Below are positions 57,835 to 64,000 of a stretch of 64,000 nucleotides of DNA, one piece after another. Where the stretch lies: the NCBI RefSeq assembly GCF_017591425.1, contig NW_024466409.1, positions 372,001 to 436,000 of the forward strand, given 5' to 3'. This stretch comes from Ochotona curzoniae (taxonomy: Eukaryota; Chordata; Mammalia; Lagomorpha; Ochotonidae). The notes under the pieces are model-generated. The model worked only from the letters and a program-made list of their open reading frames with translations, had not been told where the DNA came from and did not search any database. Numbering within the stretch: the first letter of the stretch is position 1; every line of letters starts with the position of its first letter. Both the position numbers and the translations under genes were made by a program.

Positions 57835-58560
57835 CAGTAAGTTTCAGGGGACAGCACCGGAAGTCAGAAAACCTGGCTCCAGGTCTCCTCCATGAAGACA
57901 TGAGAAGTCATTTTCACGAAAGACAACTTCACAATATGCAGGAGTCTAGGCAAAAATGCCAAAATAAAGGAAACAACCTGCCGTTGCCTTACAGAGAGTC
58001 AGGAAAGGGGAGATCCCTGGGGCTGGAGATACCAGGGTAGGCTTTAGTGTTCCTGAACACAGACTCCAGGGCAAATGTCATAGGTGTGATGCAGCATGCC
58101 AAAGAAGGATGATGTTTCCTGAACTGGCACAATACTAAACAGGCGGTGCCTGGCGGAGAGCTCAGATCAGGGACTCGAAGTGGCCTCTGGGGGTAGGAAT
58201 GAGTGTGATGAAGAAAGCAATGGAGAGAACTAAAGTAAATGTATTCAGCAGAGATGCAGTGGATGACCATTAGATTAGGAATTCCAGGGATGTGGTAGGG
58301 GGAGGACTAAAGAATGGAAACAACACCTCCTCTTTCCCAGGCTCTGTGCAGGGCAGTTTACACACATCACAACATTCAGTCCCTATCATCACCCTCCCAT
58401 GGAAATAATAATCGTCTGTTACTTTTATATAGACACTGGGGTCCAATTGGAAGAAGTAACTTTAGTGTTCTGGATGTCAGGATTCTTATCTGTAAATGAA
58501 TAATAAAACTCCATTGGCAGTTCTAGCATTAAATACAATAAGATACAGGGTAGGCCATCT
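57835..58560. other. unique intronic sequence with MIR traces
   Basis: No gene recognised. 58340-58440 carries a reversed MIR-like stretch (GGGCAGTTTACACACATCAC). Confidence 0.45.
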
Positions 58561-58564
58561 ACCA

Positions 58565-58680
58565 CTATGCCAGGTACTTTGTAAATTCTACTGCTATTAA
58601 TATCAATAATCACACAATTAGCTTTCACAAGATCATACAGCTCATGAATTCCATAGGTAGGATGCAAATGGATGATATTT
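58565..58680 (-). mobile_element. MIR fragment, antisense
   Basis: TATGCCAGGTACTTTGTAAA, TTCACAAGATCATACAGCTC. Confidence 0.6.
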
Positions 58681-58689
58681 TCAGGTTAT

Positions 58690-58746
58690 ATCTAAGAAGG
58701 CCAGGATTTGAAAAACAGCTCTGTCAATAATTAGCTGTGTGGTCCC
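58690..58746 (+). mobile_element. MIR fragment truncated by composite element B
   Basis: GGATTTGAAAAACAGCTCTG, then AATTAGCTGTGTGGTCCC, where the MIR 'gtgtgaccttggg' would continue; instead composite element B begins. Confidence 0.7.
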
Positions 58747-59451
58747 TGCAGGTGAGCACAAGAACCACGATAGGGAGCAGTCCGGACCATGCCAGGGAAT
58801 GGTATCCACTGGCATATAATTAGTGCAGGTCAGGGGCAAACCAAGATAGGTTAGATCGTATCACCCGCTGGTAAATCCAAGATCCAGAATGGAGGGTGGG
58901 TTGTGTCACATTGGGTCATAACACAAGCAAGTTTACATGAGGGCCAGGACTGGGGGCCGAATGGGCTGGATTAGGCTGAAGCTCCTACCAGCCTGAGCTG
59001 GAATTAGAGGTGGGCCGGGCCCAGCCAGACTACAACACTCACTGGTAAATGCCAAAGTGAGGTGCGCCATGCCAGATTGAGCTGCAGCATCCAACCAGCA
59101 CACGTGAGACCCGGGGGGTGAGGGGGCAAACTCAGTAGGGGGATGCATGGGGCTCCCCTGCTGGCCCACCACTCCCACTGGAGAGCATGAGTTGGGATGG
59201 GGACAAACCAGACCGGGCAGGGCTACAATACCTGTTGGCCTCGTGTGGGATGGATGAGGGAAACCCAGGCTGGGTTAACTGTTCCTACTGGTGCATGCAT
59301 AAGTCAGAGTGAGTGTGGGTTTGTTGGGCTTTGCCACAGCATCAGTTGGCAGATGCTGGCACTGGGGACAAATTTTGTCAAGTTAAACTGCAGAAGCACC
59401 TGGAGAGTACAAGATCCTGGAGTGGGAGTGTGTCCATTAAGAAAACAGTGT

Positions 59452-59780
59452 GCGGGTGGGTCTCAGGACGGGGCTTCTCATGCCTGGATCCCGGATGGCC
59501 GCCATGGGCACATGGTGAGCCGTTCCCGGGCCTGCTGGGTTCCGGGGGCTGCTTCCTTTGGGGTGAGTAGACTGAGGGGGGAGGCCTCTGGGACTGGGCA
59601 GGTCCGGGACCCACCCGCCGCCCTCATTGGGCGGTGAATGGGATTTGGGAGGGGCGCGACCTTGGGCCTGGGATTTTAAACCTCCAGCAGCCTCCCAGCA
59701 GCTGGTGGGTCTCAGGACGGGGCGTCTCATGCCTGGATCCCGGATGGCCGCCATGGGCACATGGTGAGTCGTTCCCAGGC
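59452..59780 (+). repeat. two 80-bp CpG-rich repeats spaced 249 bp apart at the 5' end of copy A
   Basis: 59452-59531 and 59701-59780 differ at about 4 of 80 positions by eye and share GGTGGGTCTCAGGACGGGGC and ATCCCGGATGGCCGCCATGG. The CCGCCAT core is YY1-like. Placement at the extreme 5' end resembles promoter monomers of some L1 families. Confidence 0.9.
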
Positions 59781-60235
59781 GGCCAGCAGGCGGAGCCTGG
59801 CACCAATGGTGCACTGGCCGCCCGGCTGGGGAGCTCTGGGGATTTGGTTCTTTGAGTCGCTGCTTAATTAGCTCCAGGTTGAACCCATTGTGATTCTCGG
59901 ACCTGAAACAGGCAGTAACTCTTCCTTTGTAAAACTTGTAATCACTAATAATGCTGAGCACCAAATACCAGTCCATGCAGAAGCCTGGGCTTGGGGCTTG
60001 TCCTGCAAAAGTAGCTCCAACGGCTGGCTAATGTGTCAACTGGTAGGGAACAGAGTAGATCTGGTATGACTGAGCAAACCTTAGCCCACAAGCAAAACTA
60101 GAAACCAGGAGGGAGCAAAGGTCATTCCAAGCTAGGCTCTTGTACTTACTGGTCTGCGGGAGCCAGGGACGCAAAGCCACAGTGTCTAAGGCAGAGGTCG
60201 GGACAGGTGAGGAGCTGTGCAAACTGAGTCAGAGC

Positions 60236-61545
60236 AACCACTGGCATGCGAGTGATCTATGGCTGGGAACAGACCCGGTTGGGGAGCAAACGGGACAACC
60301 CTAGCTGGGTTGAGGTTCCCACCAAGAGGTGCGTGGCCTGGAAGGGGGGCTGCTTTCTGATCTGGAAACAGTTGTAGTCTCCCTTGGCACAAGTGTGGAC
60401 TGGGATTGGATGCACCGAACCGGACCCCAACACCCCCTGGTGTTCTGGAGGACCAGGGCAGATGTGCGATGGACTAGGCAAGGTCTCAAACCCCTCCTGA
60501 GCCATGTGTGAGCCATACGTAGGTATGGACAAACCATGGCTGGGCTGGAACATCCAACAGCAAGAACCAGATTGGGTGGAAGGCCAGTCAGGAAAAGCCA
60601 CAGTTCCTGCTATGACAGGAGGTGGACTGAGTAGGGTTGGCCCATGGACCCACTGGTAAGCGTGAAACCTGGCATTGGGAGAGGTTCTGATGGAGGAGCC
60701 TGGGCAACTCCTCTGGCAGGACACAGACCCGGCAGGTCAGCGCAAGAAACATGATAGGAAACAGCCCAGAACAGGCCATGGAAAGCTACCCACTGGCATA
60801 CAATTGGCAGGGGTCAGGGCAAGACCAGGCTGAATCTGTCCATGTCATCCACTGGCAAATCCAGGCACCAGTGTGGGTCGACCTAGGGTCGGTCGCAACA
60901 AAGACTAGTGCACAATATGGAATGCCGAGGTGAGGTTGCCTGTACCGGAAGGGACCACAGCACCCTACCAGCCTGAGAACAAGAAAGGAAGAGCGCAGAG
61001 CCAGCAGGGGAATAAGGGAGGGTTCCTTTGCAGGACAGCTACTTCCGCAGGAGAGCATGGGCTGGGATGGGGGCAGACCAGACTAGGCAGAGCTACCACA
61101 CCTGTGCGCCTCACGCAGACTAGATCAGGGAAAAGCCGGGCTCGGCGGATTATTCCTACTGGTGCAAACAAAATTAAAGTGGGCGAGGTTTGTTTGGGCA
61201 GCATCAACTGGAATCTGGGAGTGGGAGAGGCCTGGGAGGGTAATAGTGGGCTCCTCCCTCTTGGGTTACCACTTCCACGGGAGGACATAAAACTATGACA
61301 GCGGCTAGGGTGGAATGGGGTGTGGGACAGACTGGATTACTGCTACACTTACTGGCACCCCAGGGTAGGGGGAGGGCCTGGTGGGGGTTATTGTGGGTCG
61401 CTCCAACTAGGCTGCAGCTCCCAGTGGTTTATGTGAGGGCCAAGTATGGGCGGGGCAGAACCAGGTTGGACTGCAACACCCATTGATTCCAAGAGTGAAA
61501 ACAGAACCAACCCAGCAATTGCAACCACCAGCTGATTGGAGCAAT
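60236..61545 (+). repeat. degenerate VNTR array of about 52-60 bp units (copy A)
   Basis: Anchors such as CCCACTGGCATAC, CCACTGGCAAATCC, CCTACTGGTGC, TTACTGGCACC and CCAGTGGTTTATGTG recur at roughly 52-60 bp or multiples, each followed by GGGNTGGG-like and ACCAGGCTGGGCTGCAACAC-like text. The array at 58806-59360 in copy B is homologous, with a larger-scale offset of about 1.9 kb. Confidence 0.8.
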
Positions 61546-61880
61546 GGACGGTGCCAGGCCCTGTACTTGTTAGCACATACAAGAAGTTTCTTTGGAGATC
61601 TCCCTAATCTAAATGCTGGACTCAGAACCCTAACGAAGAAAAGAGAGAAGACAGAATGGGTCAACCAACCATCTCAGCTATGATGGACTATGTCAATCAG
61701 TGGATTTTTCAAAGACCTCATAGTGCTTGCAGTGGCAAGATTGACAGCGATTCATAACTGTGGCAATATCAAAACCACTTGAGCAAGAACCTCAGAGCAT
61801 GCCCTACATCCGGGACCTGGGGAGGGTGGGAAATTGGGTGGGCCTTCTCCCTTAATACCCCCCTTTTAAACATGAAGGTA

Positions 61881-62153
61881 ACAATATGGAAAACATACTA
61901 GTATTATCCACTTTCCTGTAGCCCTTGAACCTTCTTACTCTAACTAAGTATGTAAAGAATGTCAAAATAAATTTTATTAATAAAAAAAAAACAAAAAAAC
62001 AAAAAGCAGAGTGACAGAGAGGGAACGACACACACACACAAAAAAACAATATGGAAAACATACTAGTATTATCCACTTTCCTGTAGCCCTTGAACCTTCT
62101 TACTCTAACTAACTATGTAAAGAATGTCAAAATAAATTTTATTAATAAAAAAA
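61881..62153 (+). repeat. duplicated 3' tail of copy A
   Basis: 61881-61990 and 62046-62155 are the same 110-bp tail, including both AATAAA motifs, with a single mismatch (CTAAGTATG versus CTAACTATG). A 55-bp A-rich spacer containing GCAGAGTGACAGAGAGGGAA and (CA)n separates them. The target duplication lies after the second tail, so both tails and the spacer were inserted together or duplicated afterwards. Confidence 0.92.
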
Positions 62154-63295
62154 AAGAAAACAGTGGGCATCTCTCTCTTGGATTGCCATTTAGACTGGTG
62201 AGCATGACAACCAGGACAGGAGTAGGCAAGACTAGACAGAGTTGCACCTGCTGGCACGTGTGTGGGCTGGATAGTGTGGCTGGTTGGGTTGAATTAGGTT
62301 TCAAGGCCCATTGACATGTATCAGATGAATGGGATTTGGGACAGAGTAGACCAGTCTGCTGTACATACCAGCAAGCCTGGGAACCAAAGCAGGGGTGGGC
62401 CTGGTAGGGGTAATTGGGGTCATTCCGACCAGGCTGCAGCTCCCACTAGTGTATGTGAAGGGTGAGTGTGGTGGGCAGGATTGGACTGGGCTGCAACACT
62501 CACTGGTTTGTGTAGAAGGTAGGGCTGGAAACAGAACTGACCCAGCAACTTCAACCACCAGCATGTGTATAAGCTGACTGGGGCGCCAGACTGTGCTGGA
62601 CCCTGTATTGGCAAGCACACACAAGAATCAGGTCTAGGATCACCACAGATGAAGTTTTTATGGGAATTCCTCCAACTGAACTGCCGGACTCAAAACCCGA
62701 ACCATGGAGAGAATTGCAGGTTCTGTGGTCTGACTATGGAGTGCATATGTCTGAGCTGAGCCTCCTCAGTGGTTCAGACGGAGCAATGGACAACATATCC
62801 AGGTGCACATGGAGGATATGGCAGTACATTGGAGTCTGCAGAGGATACCTGGTACCATGACAGAGGACAGAACAAATGGATCAAGTACCTCAGCCAAGTG
62901 TTGGCAGTGAATACCTGGGCAAACGGAGATTCTAAGATGGACTATGTCAATCAGTGGATTCTGGAGAATTTCATTGTGCTTGGAGTGGCAAGATTGGCAG
63001 AACTGTTGAACTAGCAAAACCTCATGAGCAGGACCCTCAGAGCATGCCCCACACTGGAGACTCTGGGGTGGTGCTGGGTGGCTGCCCTCCATCTCAGGGT
63101 GCAGAGGTGTTTTTGGAGGTTAGGTGTGGCTTCTCTCCTTGTCCCCCCGACTCCTCCCAGATACAGGAAGAAAAAAAAAGAGAATGTGAAAATGGTGATC
63201 TCATCCACCTTCCTGTAGCCCTTGACCTTCATCACCCTAATCAATCACAGAAAAATCATCAAAAATAATTGATTATTAAAAAAAGAAAAGAAACA

Positions 63296-63470
63296 ATTGT
63301 ATTTGCTTTCTATTCTATTTCCTATTTACCTCCATAATTCTGATAAATTATATACAAGTGTTGATCTAAACAAATGAATAAAATTGTATTTGCTTTCTAT
63401 TCTATTTTCTATTTACCCCCATAATTCTGATAAATTATATACAAGTTGTTGATCTAAGCAAATGAATAAA
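63296..63470. repeat. 87-bp tandem duplication
   Basis: 63296-63382 and 63383-63470 both read ATTGTATTTGCTTTCTATTC ... CAAATGAATAAA with about four differences. It lies immediately beyond the tail of composite copy B. Confidence 0.95.
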
Positions 63471-63635
63471 ATATTACTTAATTTGAAAAAAAAAACCAAT
63501 TAGATAAACTATTACACCTTACAGAGCGATAGTCTTTTAATCTAGACAAAGTACCCATGATCCCTACCCTGCAGGAATGCAAGCTGAAGATAATAACATT
63601 GTGCACTGCATTGTTTTTATATAAATCGTAATGCT
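63471..63635. other. unique intronic sequence
   Basis: AT-rich; no gene or repeat recognised. Confidence 0.5.
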
Positions 63636-63639
63636 TGGG

Positions 63640-63897
63640 ATACTATGGCATAGTATGTTAAGCAGTCACTGCAGTGCTGGCGTCTCATATGGGCTCTGGT
63701 TCAAGTCTCAGCTGTTTTATTTCTATTTTCCTGTTAATGTGCTTGGGGAAGCAGCAGAAGATGGTCCAAGTCTTTGAACCCGTGCACCCACACTGGAGAC
63801 CCAGAAGAAACTCCTGGCTCTGGCCTGACTCATCTCCAATCACTGTGGCCATCTGGGGAGTGAACCAGTGGATAGAAGATCTTAATTTCTTTTTTCC

Positions 63898-63934
<37 letters not shown>

Positions 63935-63996
63935 ATGCATGTGTGTGTTTCCTTCTCTATTACTCTGCCTTTCAAATTAATTTTAAAAATAAGCTT
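63640..63996 (+). mobile_element. C-repeat SINE, older, with (GT)n inside
   Basis: GGGATACTATGGCATAGTAT head, GGCGTCTCATATGGGCTCTG, GGGAAGCAGCAGAAGATGGT, CATCTGGGGAGTGAACCAGT; tail TTTCAAATTAATTTTAAAAA. Confidence 0.88.
63901..63932. repeat. (GT)n microsatellite
   Basis: About 15 GT units within the 3' part of the SINE, continuing as TACATGCATGTGTGTG. Confidence 0.96.
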
Positions 63997-64000
63997 TTAA

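Larger units (their letters stand above)
59451..62153 (+). mobile_element. composite VNTR retroelement copy A (apparently full-length, unclassified)
   Basis: A 2.7-kb non-LTR element bounded by the 12-bp direct repeat AAGAAAACAGTG (59439-59450 and 62154-62165) and ending in poly-A. The left cut reads ATT|AAGAAAA, which suits L1 endonuclease. Order: (1) CpG-rich 5' block 59452-59860 with two 80-bp repeats 249 bp apart; (2) non-repetitive segment 59861-60235; (3) degenerate VNTR 60236-61545, units mostly 52-60 bp anchored on CCACTGG and GGCTGGG-like text; (4) 3' domain 61546-61990 with GGACTATGTCAATCAGTGGA and AATAAA (61966-61971, 61979-61984); (5) a duplicated tail 62046-62153. No conserved ORF, no LTRs, no primer-binding site. 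I do not recognise the family; by analogy with SVA it would be non-autonomous and mobilised by L1, but that is inference. Confidence 0.82.
58747..63285 (+). mobile_element. composite retroelement copy B (host copy, split by copy A)
   Basis: The left half is 58747-59450 and the right half 62166-63285. Aligned with copy A, the break point is seamless: ATCCTGGAGTGGGAG...AACAGTG continues after the insertion as GGCATCTCTCTCTTGG, matching A at about 61213-61262. The left half holds VNTR units of about 52-60 bp anchored on CCACTGG. The right half holds the final units, the 3' domain with GGACTATGTCAATCAGTGGA, the CTTCCTGTAGCCCTTGACCT motif and a terminal A-run. It is about 1.8 kb without the insert and 5'-truncated relative to A. 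It carries about 200 bp (62650-62935) that is shorter or missing in A. No intact ORF; an 81-codon frame (62769-63014) is probably chance. Confidence 0.85.
4146..64000 (-). other. SERGEF: presumed last intron of SERGEF (extends past window)
   Basis: Because the only recognised exon is the terminal one and the gene reads leftward, everything to its right should be intronic until the penultimate exon. I looked by eye on the minus strand for the preceding blades (WGRADYGQLG-like, HGQL-like, SCGSEHNLA-like text) and found no convincing exon. Human SERGEF is also a gene of roughly 200 kb with large introns. Small exons in diverged sequence could have been missed. Confidence 0.65.

Noticed and set aside
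59452..59780. CRISPR-like or bacterial repeat structures
   Set aside because: Only two 80-bp repeats exist and the whole window is mammalian; there is no array.
59437..59976. 179-codon minus-strand ORF with an internal peptide repeat
   Set aside because: The repeated peptide simply translates the two 80-bp 5' repeats of composite copy A; GC-rich repeats readily give open frames.
62769..63014. 81-codon ORF in the 3' domain of composite copy B as a retained protein
   Set aside because: The frame is not kept in copies A or C (indels and stops), so it does not look like a conserved coding region.
58747..63285. LTR retrovirus or satellite array
   Set aside because: No terminal LTR pair, a 12-bp rather than 4-6 bp target duplication, poly-A tails, and dispersed antisense copy C; these favour a non-LTR composite element.

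Overview
This is a mammalian nuclear window, almost certainly from a lagomorph. It is packed with tRNA-derived C-repeat SINEs (about 37 copies, both strands). Their best-preserved versions (head with Pol III A/B-box motifs, tail AATAAATAAATCTTAAAA) look more like pika (Ochotona) copies than rabbit copies as I know those families. Ancient mammalian repeats (L2, MIR, L1M, MaLR, MER5, Tigger) fill much of the rest. Nothing looks bacterial or organellar.

Only one protein-coding exon is recognisable: the terminal coding exon of SERGEF (secretion-regulating guanine nucleotide exchange factor, an RCC1-repeat protein) on the minus strand at 3835-4145. It has a strong splice acceptor on its right side and an AATAAA signal 28 bp past the stop codon. 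The gene is read right to left, so positions 4146-64000 are best explained as its last intron, which runs out of the window. I searched by eye for other RCC1 blades and found none. Positions 1 to about 3770 are downstream intergenic sequence. In human the convergent neighbour there is KCNC1, but no KCNC1 coding sequence is visible here.

The intron is a layered record of transposon insertions: L2 split by an L1 3' end (4430-5880), L1M split by two SINEs (6010-7985), an ERV-type solo LTR split by a young SINE (8150-9022), tail-to-tail nested SINEs (13831-14484), L2 split by a SINE (21640-22385), one MIR split by three consecutive SINEs (38285-39470), a Tigger element split by a SINE (44405-44987), and a MIR split by a small inverted-repeat transposon (47540-47840).

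The most unusual content is at 58747-63285, with a third copy at 25545-26150 on the minus strand. This is a family of polyadenylated, ORF-less composite retroelements that I cannot assign to any family I know. The best copy (59451-62153, about 2.7 kb) has a CpG-rich 5' end with two 80-bp repeats spaced 249 bp apart, then a non-repetitive segment, then a degenerate VNTR of about 52-60 bp units, then a distinctive 3' domain with AATAAA and a poly-A tail. It is flanked by a 12-bp target-site duplication and sits inside an older relative whose two halves align continuously once it is removed. The architecture is analogous to hominoid SVA/LAVA elements, but I see no sequence relationship to them.
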